Of a stretch of DNA of 64,000 nucleotides, positions 29,141 to 40,679 are shown piece after piece. Within the stretch, counting starts at the first letter, position 1. Every line of letters starts with the position of its first letter. Source of the DNA: Candidula unifasciata (Eukaryota > Mollusca > Gastropoda > Stylommatophora > Geomitridae); NCBI GenBank assembly GCA_905116865.2, contig CAJHNH020001574.1, forward strand, positions 62,001 to 126,000, written 5' to 3'. Under the pieces are notes generated by a model. That model was not told where the DNA came from and did not search any database. It saw nothing but the letters and a program-made list of their open reading frames with translations. The position numbers and the translations under genes are program-made.

Positions 29141-29268
29141 GAGACAGTGGGTTAATACTCTCAAGTCAATCCTCCTCTTCACTGTGATTCCTATTTTAGT
29201 TATTTGCAGACTGAGCTCCCATTCCAGACACTGAAACTCTAATCTATTTGACAAATAATTTCACATCT

Positions 29269-29280
29269 AGAAACACTTTC
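29269..29280. repeat. Left 12-bp target site duplication of the twin-primed LINE
   Basis: agaaacactttc, identical to 30890-30901. The two copies bracket the LINE insertion exactly. Confidence 0.88.
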
Positions 29281-29604
29281 TCTAGATTAGTTTTGGAGCA
29301 GGTGAGTGGTTGTACTTTATCACAGAGCGAACATATCCAAGATACAAGCCCCTCAGAGTCTCCTTGTCTGATCCCCATGATGTACCTGCAAGTCTCTTCA
29401 ATAACTGTAACTGCCTCAATGCCTTATTCCTTTAGTTTTCAATATGGTTCTTGAGGCTAAGCTGCTGGTCAAATGTGACTCCAAGGTATGTAGGATACTC
29501 TTCTTTATGTCTGTCTAACAACAGGTTAATATTCTTCCTTGCTACTTGATGGCTTTTGGTAGAGATTGAGTAGACCGTCTTTTTATAGTTAACCTAACTT
29601 ATAG
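29281..29604 (-). mobile_element. Inverted 5' piece of a jockey-like LINE (reverse transcriptase C-terminal part)
   Basis: Read on the - strand: VNYKKTVYSISTKSHQVARK, then EEYPTYLGVTFDQQLSLKNH, then, in another frame, LGYVRSVIKYN and SKTNLE. This is the thumb region that follows the catalytic aspartates in jockey-clade reverse transcriptases. Its last residues abut the target duplication, and the next residues of the protein continue on the + strand at about 29608. Confidence 0.82.
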
Positions 29605-30889
29605 CCTCTTGACGGAGTACAAAATAATGCCTTCCGATTAATCTGCGGAGCTATGCGGTCTACTCCAATTATTGCATGTGAAACCCAGACAAATGTGGAG
29701 AGAAAAAGACACTTTTGAAATTAATGAAAGATGCGTTAGAATGAATCGTAACCATCTTAATAGACACCTTCTAGAAAACAAAGAATGAAGCACAAATCTG
29801 TTTTACACTGTGTACATGAAATACAGGACAGATACCAACTGCCAGTAAGACGTCAAGGCATTCAGAATGTTGCAAGAAACCTACCACCACATGCTCGTTT
29901 TAAAGCTCCAGACGTCCGAATGAAATTGATAGACTAAGAAACCAAACAATCTGACCCAGTCGCCCTAACTCATTGCTAAAGACCATTGATTCTTACCCCT
30001 AAGAATGGATACATGTTTATACTGATGGATCTGCATTTATAGCTACCATTAATGCAGGTTACGGAATGTACATAGATTATCCTAGTGGATCGATGAAGAG
30101 ATTTTTGATGCATGCGGGGAATTTTGCTCAAATTATGATGCTGAAATAACTGCACTGGAAACAGCAGTATACCACCTAAAGATTATAATGGATGTGTACC
30201 CTTCAAAAGCCCAAAATATTGTTATCTTCACCAATTCAGTGTCTGCCTTTCTAGCTCTGGAGAGCAGTGAACGCTGCAGAACGGACATAGCCAGGATAAT
30301 TCTGGATGCTGATCAGCTTATTACGTCATTCAACATCAGAATAGTGATGCAGTAGATTCCAGGCCACTCCAGTACATGAGGTAATGACAGGCTGGCAAAG
30401 AAAGGAGCAACACAAGAACAACCACCTACAGCGACAACCCTACAGACAGCAAAAACACTGATAAGAGCTATAAACAAAAAGACTTGGTTGAACAGATGGG
30501 CAATGGGAGACACTGGGAGAGAGGTTTATAGACAAATGGTCGGCCCTGATCCTAATGACAGCATTAACCATCTAACAAGAAGGGACCAGGCCACCATCTT
30601 CAAACTTAGAACGCAACATACTCCACTCAATGGACATCTAAACAGAATACAGCCACAACACTCCCCAGAGTGCCAGCTATGTAACTAACCCTACGAAACT
30701 GTTGAACACCATCTCTTTAAGTGGTCAAAACTCAACGACTAGAAGAATGCTACTCCCTCCAAGACCAGACAAGTGGAACACCTTGTACGGAGGAAAAGAA
30801 CAGCTTGTAAAAACATGCAAATTCCACTACATGGTATTTGGCTAGAGCCCGAAAGCTCATGCGCCACTGGATCGATAACAACAACAAAA
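29605..30889 (+). mobile_element. 3' piece of the same LINE: RT tail, RNase H, zinc-finger end, TAACAA-type tail
   Basis: + strand reads LDGVQNNAFRLICGAMRSTP, then (with stops) the RNase H part HVYTDGSA, TALETAVYHLK, VIFTNSVSAFLALES and IPGHSST.GNDRLAKKGA, then RRDQATIFKLRTQHTPLNGH, PECQLC and the closing VEHHLF. It ends ataacaacaacaaaaa before the 12-bp duplication. Confidence 0.85.
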
Positions 30890-30901
30890 AGAAACACTTT
30901 C
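30890..30901. repeat. Right 12-bp target site duplication of the twin-primed LINE
   Basis: agaaacactttc, matching 29269-29280. Confidence 0.88.
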
Positions 30902-33261
30902 AAAACCAAATGCAGCAAGCTTTAGAGAGGAGATGCCAGAGAGAAAATCAGCCTCATAGCGAGGGAGTATCTAATTTTTTTAAGAGACTGCCACTCTAGC
31001 ATCAGACTTTACAGTCACAGCAGATGATGTTCCCAGAGCCAGTGTATGGCATTTTTATTATTAGAAACACTTTAACCGTAACTATTGCAAAATAATAATA
31101 GATGTTTACTTAATTTACTGAATCATGTATTCGGTTCTGAGCACAGGTTTCACACTAAACAGAGGGTGGTGGAAAAAGTGATAGTATCATAAATCGGTCA
31201 GGTCAGGGAGAGAGATTTTGGGAGAGGTATTTTTCCACAGGCAATTATAAACTGATGTACTGTGCACTGAGTGAGTGACGTCAACCCCACCAGGACTGCA
31301 CAACGTGCACTAAACACTTGATGTCACAAAGTGCCACCATTCAGATGAGAATCACCAGGGCAAAAGTCTCAGAAACCCTGTTCAACCGTTAGGTTATATT
31401 AGGTTTTAAATTATTAAAAAAATTAAATGTGTCCCATATTTAGACTGAGGATCTTGTTGGGGGGGGGGGGGGGGGGGGTGTTTTTCTGCTGTTTTTTAGT
31501 ATTGGATGTGGGTGTGTGTGTGTTTCCTAATCATAGGGATTAGGTTTTATCAAAATTAAGATTTTTTTTTTGGGTCCTAATGCCAACTACAAAACAAAAC
31601 ATTTAGTGGGCATTCCTATTATAACCATGTCTCTAATTTGTGCCTATGCACACTACATCATAAGAGACCAACAAGTTTATACCTCACCCTGCCCCATGAT
31701 ATTATAAGGAAATAATGCATAGGTTGAAAGTAATTTTGTCTTCATGAGGCGCCTTGAGACAGAAACCAAATGAAAACAAAAACAAACAGTGGATGTTATT
31801 TGTAGAGCTTCGAGTCTCAAACACCACTCCAGCCATAAATGTGATATTTTCTAACATCTAAAGAGCAGATATTGCATTGGCTGAGAATTGTAATTGTAAT
31901 ATGTTGAATTTAATAAACAAAATACTACCCACATTTGTATCTGTTTCTAGCCGGCCCACAAAATATTCATCCAAGTTATCTGAGGCCGCACGTGTAAAAA
32001 AGATTAAAGTTAGTTCATCTAGAGTGTGAAAGTTTATCACTTCATACTCCCGTTCTGCCCTATAACTACCTTAACCTTTTTGTGCATTTGTCATGACTTC
32101 CGGTCAAAAATAGAGCATTGGGCTTGGCAGAATGTTAAGCTTTGAAGTTATTTTTGCTTCCGTTAGCGCTTTGCTAATGCAGTTTCCTAATGTGGACGGT
32201 AGTCTACAATTTCACTGCGTGAGCTACTGAGTTTAGTGCTTGGTGCAGCCCTGTGAGCTGTGTTTTTTAATGTGGAATGCCTTTAATTTGTGCAGCGGTT
32301 GTGTCATAGTATTCAGTATGGCCAGAAGCTGGTTTACATGTGAGCTGGTGAAATACCTTATGTGGGGTTTTACGTGTGTATAGCCATCTTATCATGCCCG
32401 ACCACTTCCATCAACGACAAACTGCATTTCTGGGGGGTGACTGATGGCTTTGGCGCCTCTAGCAACTGCCATGTGCATTTACTGCGTGCGCATATTTCTG
32501 GATTGTTCCGGGACTAGTTGTTTGTTCACCAGTTTTTTATATGTGACAGCGAGGGATATTTTATTTGATCTGCACTGGCACAGGAACGGAGCAAGTGTGG
32601 GGAAACCCGATTGCAGTGAAGTTGAAACCTCGACTAAAACCAAGACATCTTTCATGTTCTGTTTATTTCAGTTTATAACGTCAGTATAGTTTTATAAGAC
32701 TATGGAGATAATTAACCCTTAACCTTTCATGATGAAGCTCAGAAAAATCCTGCACTTAATCCCTATGGCCTTTAAGAGTTGGAGAAAAGATTGTACAGTT
32801 TAGTTTCATTCATCTCTGTAAATATTCAGGTCTACAGCTTTTCGTGTTGTGTTGAATCTGCTTATTAATGCTGCCATCAGCAATTAGACTGGACTGGGCA
32901 CAAAGAGATGTTGGAGCATGTGAGAAACATGCTGTCAGCACTCTTGTTTTGAAGTGCTTGTCAATTGGACAGTGGATCTATTTTTTTTTGCCCTCTAAAA
33001 TGTGGCCCAGGAACTCAGATAGAGAACTGGCTGGTTCAGAAAGACTGGATATTGAGTTGAGCATCCTATATTGGTTCATGTTGTTTTTGTGGTATCATGT
33101 CAGGCTTTATGTGTCATTTTTGTTGGTGTCTTGTTGCCACATTATTGTTTTTTGTTATTGTTTACCTCTGGAACAAGCTATTCTTTGTTTTTAATGTTGG
33201 AATAAATCTGGTATTATATAATCTGTTTTGACCTTGTTATTATAATCTGCTGTATTGAAGA
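30902..33261. other. Intergenic stretch with no recognised feature
   Basis: Contains a 20-base G tract near 31459-31478 and ORFs of 81 (32444-32689) and 108 codons (32868-33194). The second is hydrophobic in its second half. Neither resembles a known family or shows splice or start context. An AATAAA near 33199 leaves open a non-coding or untranslated transcript on the + strand. Confidence 0.4.
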
Positions 33262-33392
33262 GAATGGCTGGCCGAATGGGTAATAAAAGACCCATGTTGA
33301 ATCTTTGGTAGGAGCAAAATAAATCCCTGACCTGTACAGTCTCTAGCGACTGCACCAGCCATGCAGCCCTGAATTCTCAGGTTGAAGACGTG
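33262..33392 (+). mobile_element. Type 3 SINE directly before the 18-bp satellite
   Basis: gaatggctggccgaatgg head, aaataaatccctgacctg and gcgactgcaccagcc. Its end at about 33392 touches the first units of the 18-bp array. Confidence 0.72.
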
Positions 33393-33399
33393 AAGATAG

Positions 33400-36300
33400 G
33401 TGGTTATGTGTAGTTACTTGGTTATGTATAGTTACTTGGTTATGTGAAGATAGGTGGTTATGTGTAGTTACTTGGTTATGTGAAGATTGGTGGTTATGTG
33501 TAGTTACTAGGTTATGTGTAGTTACTTGGTTATGTGAAGATAGGTGGTTATGTGTAGTTACTTGGTTATGTGAAGATAGGTGGTTATGTGTAGTTACTTG
33601 GTTATGTGAAGATAGGTGGTTATGTGTAGTTACTTGGTTATGTGTAGTTACTTGGTTATGTGTAGTTACTTGGTTATGTGTAGTTACTTGGTTATGTGTA
33701 GTTACTTGGTTATGTGTAGTTACTTGGTTATGTGTAGTTACTTGGTTATGTGTAGTTACTTGGTTATGTGTAGTTACTTGGTTATGTGTAGTTACTTGGT
33801 TATGTGTAGTTACTTGGTTATGTGTAGTTACTTGGTTATGTGTAGTTACTTGGTTATGTGTAGTTACTTGGTTATGTGTAGTTACTTGGTTATGTGTAGT
33901 TACTTGGTTATGTGTAGTTACTAGGTTTTGGTTATGTGTAGTTACTAGGTTATGTGTAGTTACTTGGTTATGTGTAGTTACTAGGTTATGTGTAGTTACT
34001 TGGTTATGTGTAGTTACTTGGTTATGTGTAGTTACTTGGTATGTGTAGTTACTTGGTTATGTGTAGTTACTTGGTTATGTGTAGTTACTTGGTTATGTGT
34101 AGTTACTTGGTTATGTGTAGTTACTTGGTTATGTGTAGTTACTAGGTTATGTGTAGTTACTTGGTTATGTGTAGTTACTAGGTTATGTGTAGTTACTAGG
34201 TTATGTGTAGTTACTAGGTTATGTGTAGTTACTTGGTTATGTGTAGTTACTTGGTTATGTGTAGTTACTAGGTTATGTGTAGTTACTTGGTTATGTGTAG
34301 TTACTTGGTTATGTGTAGTTACTTGGTTATGTGTAGTTACTTGGTTATGTGTAGTTACTTGGTTATGTGTAGTTACTTGGTTATGTGTAGTTACTTGGTT
34401 ATGTGTAGTTACTTGGTTATGTGTAGTTACTTGGTTATGTGTAGTTTACTAGGTTATGTGTAGTTACTTGGTTATGTGTAGTTACTTAGGTTATGTGTAG
34501 TTACTTGGTTATGTGTAGTTACTTGGTTATGTGTAGTTACTTGGTTATGTGTAGTTACTTGGTTATGTGTAGTTACTTGGTTATGTGTAGTTACTTGGTT
34601 ATGTGTAGTTACTTGGTTATGTGTAGTTACTTGGTTATGTGTAGTTACTTGGTTATGTGTAGTTACTAGGTTATGTGTAGTTACTTGGTTATGTGTAGTT
34701 ACTTGGTTATGTGTAGTTTGGTTATGTGTAGTTACTTGGTTATGTGTAGTTACTTGGTTATGTGTAGTTACTTGGTTATGTGTAGTTACTTGGTTATGTG
34801 TAGTTACTTGGTTATGTGTAGTTACTTGGTTATGTGTAGTTACTTGGTTATGTGTAGTTACTTGGTTATGTGTAGTTACTTGGTTATGTGTAGTTACTTG
34901 GTTATGTGTAGTTACTTGGTTATGTGTAGTTACTTGGTTATGTGTAGTTACTTGGTTATGTGTAGTTACTGGTTATGTGTAGTTACTTGGTTATGTGTAG
35001 TTACTTGGTTATGTGTAGTTACTTGGTTATGTGTAGTTACTTGGTTATGTGTAGTTACTTGGTTATGTGTAGTTACTTGGTTATGTGTAGTTACTTGGTT
35101 ATGTGTAGTTACTTGGTTATGTGTAGTTACTTGGTTATGTGTAGTTACTTGGTTATGTGTAGTTACTTGGTTATGTGTAGTTACTAGGTTATGTGTAGTT
35201 ACTAGGTTATGTGTAGTTACTTGGTTAGTGTAGTTACTTGGTTATGTGTAGTTACTTGGTTATGTGTAGTTACTTGGTTATGTGTAGTTACTTGGTTATG
35301 TGTAGTTACTTGGTTATGTGTAGTTACTTGGTTATGTGTAGTTACTTGGTTATGTGTAGTTACTTGGTTATGTGTAGTTACTTGGTTATGTGTAGTTACT
35401 TGGTTATGTGTAGTTACTTGGTTATGTGTAGTTACTTGGTTATGTGTAGTTACTTGGTTATGTGTAGTTACTTGGTTATGTGTAGTTACTTGGTTATGTG
35501 TAGTTACTAGGTTATGTGTAGTTACTTGGTTATGTGTAGTTACTTGGTTATGTGTAGTTACTTGGTTATGTGTAGTTACTTGGTTATGTGTAGTTACTTG
35601 GTTATGTGTAGTTACTTGGTTATGTGTAGTTACTTGGTTATGTGTAGTTACTTGGTTATGTGTAGTTACTTGGTTATGTGTAGTACTTGGTTATGTGTTG
35701 GTTACTTGGTTATGTGTAGTTACTTGGTTATGTGTAGTTACTTGGTTATGTGTAGTTACTTGGTTATGTGTAGTTACTTGGTTATGTGTAGTTACTTGGT
35801 TATGTGTAGTTACTTGGTTATGTGTAGTTACTTGGTTATGTTAGTTACTTGTAGTAGTTACTTGGTTATGTGTAGTTACTTGGTTATGTGTAGTTACTTG
35901 GTTATGTGTAGTTACTAGGTTATGTGTAGTTACTAGGTTATGTGTAGTTACTAGGTTATGTGTAGTTACTAGGTTATGTGTAGTTACTAGGTTATGTGTA
36001 GTTACTAGGTTATGTGTAGTTACTTGGTTATGTGTAGTTACTTGGTTATGTGTAGTTACTTGGTTATGTGTAGTTACTTGGTTATGTGTAGTTACTTGGT
36101 TATGTGTAGTTACTAGGGTTAGTTGTGTAGTTACTTGGTTATGTGTAGTTACTTGGTTATGTGTAGTTACTTGGTTATGTGTAGTTACTTGGTTATGTGT
36201 AGTTACTTGGTTATGTGTAGTTACTTGGTTATGTGTAGTTACTTGGTTATGTGTAGTTACTTGGTTATGTGTAGTTACTTGGTTATGTGTAGTTACTTGG

Positions 36301-37205
36301 TTATGTGTAGTTACTTGGTTATGTGTAGTTACTTGGTTATGTGTAGTTACTTGGTTATGTGTAGTTACTTGGTTATGTGTAGTTACTTGGTTATGTGTAG
36401 TTACTTGGTTATGTGTAGTTACTTGGTTATGTGTAGTTACTTGGTTATGTGTAGTTACTTGGTTATGTGTAGTTATGTGTAGTTACTGTGGTGTAGTTAC
36501 TTGGTTATGTGTAGTTACTTGGTTATGTGTAGTTACTTGTTATGTGTAGTTACTTGGTTATGTGTAGTTACTTGGTTATGTGTGTAGTTACTTGGTTATG
36601 TGTAGTTACTTGGTTATGTGTAGTTACTTGGTTATGTGTAGTTACTTGGTTATGTGTAGTTACTTGGTATGTGTAGTTACTTGGTTATGTGTAGTTACTT
36701 GGTTATGTGTAGTTACTTGGTTATGTGTAGTTACTTGGTTATGTGTAGTTACTTGGTTATGTGTAGTTACTTGGTTATGTGTAGTTACTAGGTTATGTGT
36801 AGTTACTTGGTTATGTGTAGTTACTAGGTTATGTGTAGTTACTTGGTTATGTCTAGTTACTTGGTTATGTGTAGTTACTTGGTTATGTGTAGTTACTTGG
36901 TTATGTGTAGTTACTAGGTTATGTGTAGTTATGTTATGTGTAGTTACTTGGTTATGTGTAGTTACTTGGTTATGTGTAGTTACTTGGTTATGTGTAGTTA
37001 CTTGGTTATGTGTAGTTACTTGGTTATGTGTAGTTACTTGGTTATGTGTAGTTACTTGGTTATGTGTAGTTACTAGGCTATGTAGAATTACTTGGTTATG
37101 TGAAGATAGGTGGTTATGTGTAATTAACTGGTTATGTGTAGTTGCTAGGTTATGTGTAGTTTCTTGTTTCTATGTTGTTATGTGGTTATGTAGAATTACT
37201 TGGTT
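33400..37205. repeat. 18-bp satellite array, 3.8 kb, about 210 copies
   Basis: Unit ttacttggttatgtgtag, with a common variant ttactaggttatgtgtag. A diverged form with gaagataggtgg marks both ends (33390-33620 and 37090-37110). The centre is almost uniform with rare indels. The MCSYLV and LCVVTW peptides read from it are repeat artefacts. It begins at the 3' end of a SINE. Confidence 0.96.
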
Positions 37206-37419
37206 ATGCTAGTCATTTCTTTCTTTATAGCAACATTAGCCAAACACAGAATGAAGATTTGAATTTGTATGACCTTTAATAATTTCTTGACCTCAGATGA
37301 AGCTTCTGCTGGCACAATTTGTAGATTTGTTTTTGGTTTATTTGCAGTCTTCCATCTTAAACAACAACATTTTGTTGACCAGCTAATGTTATTTACTACA
37401 GCCTACATGAGAAACCAGA

Positions 37420-37680
37420 AAGCCGCTGTAGTCTAGTGGCTAGACACTCGCCTGCAGATCTGAAGGTCATAGGTTGGGGTCCTGACAGGGTCCAGACTTG
37501 ATTCCAAAATGACCTTGGCAGCCTCGAGTGGGAACAAGTCCTAGGAACTAAGGCGGCCAGCGTGATGCTGACCATTTCACACAACTAGTGCCATTTGGTC
37601 TATAAAATGTAGGTTTAGCCCTATATACCCAGTACCTCTGAAGGCGTGTAAAAGGGTCCTTGACTTTACTTACATGAGAA
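37420..37680 (+). mobile_element. Type 2 SINE
   Basis: + strand: box A tagtctagtggctagacac, box B-like ggtcataggttggggtcc, ggcggccagcgtgatgctga, gaaggcgtgtaaaagggtcc, ending gactttactta. Confidence 0.83.
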
Positions 37681-37794
37681 ACCAGACCAACAATAAATTC
37701 CTACAAGAAGAAAAAGAGAAAAACACGGAAGAAAGTGCTCAAAGAAGAGGTTACAATACACAGAAAGAAACAGCAGTAAGTTGATAAGAGAGTT

Positions 37795-37990
37795 CCTCCT
37801 GTGGGTTCTGGGGCGCTTTTGAGGGAGGGGAAGAGGAATAGATTCACTGTCTTTCTAACAAGCATGTCATAAAAGGCAACTAATTAGAGGTGTGCTGAAG
37901 TTGGATGTGTTGGGCTTAAAGGTACAGATATTGCAGCCTAACTGTAACCACAACACACCTGCCCTTTAAAGGGCTAATACTGAAATATAG
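37795..37990 (+). mobile_element. Head-shared repeat, form B (reference copy)
   Basis: Head is that of form A (tgtgggttctggggcgctt, acaagcatgtcataaaaggc, aactaattaga). The rest differs: gcttaaaggtacagatattg, cagcctaactgtaaccacaa, cacacctgccctttaaaggg. Confidence 0.72.
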
Positions 37991-38553
37991 GGAAGAAACA
38001 CCAGAATACAGGAGGAACACAAAAAACAAATACCTGTCATGACTAAAGAAGTGAAGAAAGTAGTTTAATAAATGAGCAAGTGATCATGTTTTTTTTAAAT
38101 CTATCTTCAAAGTCCTAATCTGTAATAGTTGGCAGGGGTAAGAAACTTGCTCTGGAAACAAGTTTCCAGAAAGGTTTTGTCATAAATTTTATCTCATGTA
38201 TTTCTCATATCTTTAGAATATTCAATGTTTGTAAATTTAAATCAAAACTGTTGTTAATTACTGGTTTTTTTTTCTTGCCCTGGATGTGTTCTCAAGGGAC
38301 AAAATCTGTAGATAAGGAGACAAAGAGACCACCACACAAATAAGATTACATCATGTCCTACGAAACTATCCGGGAAGTTAACCTGGTCAACAAATGCTCA
38401 GTGAAGACAGATGTGTCAGCTGAAAGGCGTAAATATCACAGCTTTGCTGTAAACAGGCACAACGCAGTTACATCACTCAGACGAATGAAAAGAGGACGAT
38501 TTTCCTTTCTTCTGCTCATTTTCTTCTCATTTTTCTACCCTTTCTTTCTAGAT

Positions 38554-38741
38554 CAGCTGTTCTCAACCAGCCAGTCACAGCCCTTTTTTTTTATCTAACG
38601 ACCCTTCCACAGGGGCCGCCTAAGATTATCAGAAAACACATATTCACTAAAGTTAAGGAGGAAAATAATTATTTGGGAATTGCCATAACATGAGGGAACT
38701 TTATTAAAGGGTTTTGGCATTAGGAAGGTTAGGAGCCACTG
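38554..38741. mobile_element. hAT MITE resembling the SPIN (Space Invaders) group
   Basis: 188 bp. Left terminus cagctgttctcaacc, right terminus (reverse complement) cagtggctcctaacc, flanked by 8-bp duplications ttctagat / ttcttgat (7 of 8 match). Internal blocks aacgaccctt, cacagggg, cgcctaag, aaacacatatt, aacatgaggg, attaaaggg and gcattaggaaggtt are what I recall of SPIN non-autonomous elements, in the same order. Other hAT MITE families share parts of this, so the exact family is unproven. Confidence 0.75.
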
Positions 38742-38754
38742 TTCTTGATGCTTG

Positions 38755-38905
38755 CCTACCAGCCCAAATATCTTTGGTTCAAATCTGCATCGATGCAGAT
38801 TTTTATAATTTATATGGCTCCCAGGTTAACCTAGTCTATAAAATCTGAGTTCATATGGGTAGAAATTTGACATCACGCCATTCAGGACAAGCCCATTTTA
38901 GCTAT
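38755..38905 (+). mobile_element. Type 2 SINE, partial and diverged
   Basis: Box B-like tttggttcaaatctgca, then ctcccaggttaacctagtct and tgacatcacgcca. The 5' head and tail are incomplete. Confidence 0.5.
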
Positions 38906-39579
38906 GTGTCCCTCCTCAAAAGCCAGCGAAGAGTCTCAGTACTGATGGTCCAGGTCATCTGGTTAACTATTTGTCCTGCCTTTACCCGAAGGTGCACAGA
39001 GCCTGCAGACTCATAACACTTTCGCTTAGAAAAAGTACAATGAAATTTCCTGGGGAGTATAAACAGCCAGACTCACGTTGCCATAACACCAAAGGAGTAT
39101 CTATTGGTTTATTACAAAATCTTGGCTCTAACCTTAACTCTTTGGAACATTTACCATCCAGGACAAATTCTGAAGACTAAATCAATATCCTCACACAGAC
39201 CACCGTATTTAGACTGCGAACTGGATACTACTGACTCTGCAGTCATATGTATTTGAATTTGACAAAAAGATGAACTACTTTTAATTTGTAAACAATCCTT
39301 TCCTTGGATTTTTTGATAACCGTTTGTAAATAACTTGTGTGTATGTTTGTTTTTTCACTGTACAGTTTTGAAAATTATCGAGTGCATTAATAGCTTTTGG
39401 TTATTTTATGAACATGTCATGAGCTTTCTGTTGATAGGTTTATGTATGTTTGGGTTCATTTTGATATTCGACATGTATATTGATACCCAAAATATGTTGG
39501 TGTGCTGTGGAATTATTTGCATGTGTGCCTTCCTGTGTATATAGTACATTGTCACAGTGAAAGGATATCATTAATCTCT

Positions 39580-40190
39580 GTGGCTGTCAAACAGTGAGAA
39601 AGATGATTGATCTTCAATATTGTCATGTGCTGAGGAAAGTAATTAATCCTTAGCACTGTCGCACAATAAGAAAATCATTAATATCCAGTAAAAATTAAAT
39701 TAAAGTGAAGATCCATTTTCACGTCTTTAGGCGTATCGGGTACATGGGAAGAGCTCCCATATTTTTACAGACCGTCGGCACTAGGTGGGTAATGTGGTCA
39801 GCATTACGCCAGCTGTCTTTACTTCCCCAGGATAGCGATCCTGGTACCCATTTTTAGGCTAGGTTGACCTGTGACGCCCCATACCATGATGAAAATCAAT
39901 GCAACCAGCCGTGGGTTTCGATCGTGGCATGTTGGAATTACGAGTCGGACTTGCAACGCCTAAGCCACAGGCGCACCAATATCCAGTAGTGCCATACAAA
40001 AGAATAGATCATTATTCTCTAGCATCTCATACAATGAGAAAGATAACTCATTTCATGCACTGGCATAAAGTGAGAAGAATCATTAATCTCTAGCATTTCA
40101 TACAATGAGAAAGATAACTCATTTCATGCACTTGAATAAAGTGAGAAGAATCATTAATCTCTAGCATCTCATACAATGAGAAAGGTCATT
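39580..40190. repeat. Degenerate ~60-bp tandem repeat interrupted by a SINE
   Basis: Copies of a block with gagaaagat, cattaatctctagcatctca and tacaatgagaaag lie on both sides of a type 2 SINE (39695-39985). The array therefore predates the insertion. Confidence 0.65.
39695..39985 (-). mobile_element. Type 2 SINE
   Basis: Tail ttttcacgtctttaggcgta at the left, body with gcattacgccagctg, tRNA-like head (- strand) ggcttaggcgttgcaagtcc and cacgatcgaaacccacgg at the right. Interrupts an older tandem repeat. Confidence 0.8.
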
Positions 40191-40354
40191 GATCCCAGGC
40201 ATTTGATTTGCTCAACATATGGTTTAAGTACAAAGAAGAAGTGAATCTTTGATGACTTTGTTTCAGAAAAACAATGTATGTACAGTTAAATGGTTGTTTA
40301 TGTATGTATTTTCAAACTGACTTTATATCTTTTCTTCTTTCCTCTACTCCTGGA

Positions 40355-40640
40355 ATACCTTGCAGCATCAGGTAAGAAAGAGATCTCCCGAACAGGTCCT
40401 TCTGTTCGCTTCGAATATAGTACTTTTCAGTGTCTCAAATATTTGTGCGGTCCATCTTCTCTGTGGTCGACCTCTGAATCTGTTTCCAGTGTATCTGTAT
40501 AACACTGCTCTCTGTGGTGCCCTGTCCTGTACCAATCTTGATGCATGGCCAAACCATTTGATTTGTTGTCTACTACCGATAAAGTTCAGTATTGGTTCTA
40601 TGCTGATTCTCCTCCTGATATCAATGTTCCTCTATAGTAA
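40355..40640 (-). mobile_element. LINE C-terminal fragment
   Basis: - strand: INIRRRISIEP, NFIGSRQQIKWFGHASRL, QDRAPQRAVLYRYTGNRFRG and RPQRRWTAQI. Typical R.QIKWFGH...GRPQ.RW ending. Confidence 0.75.
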
Positions 40641-40679
40641 ACAGGCAGAAGTGTGCATTTGTTAATACTGTAGACAATG

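Noticed and set aside
32868..33194. A 108-codon ORF with a hydrophobic C-terminal half as a membrane protein.
   Set aside because: No homology I can see, no start context, and codon pattern like the T-rich DNA around it.
33616..37212. Long MCSYLV / LCVVTW repeat peptides.
   Set aside because: Produced by an 18-bp satellite in two open frames. No start context, splice sites or non-repeat coding sequence.
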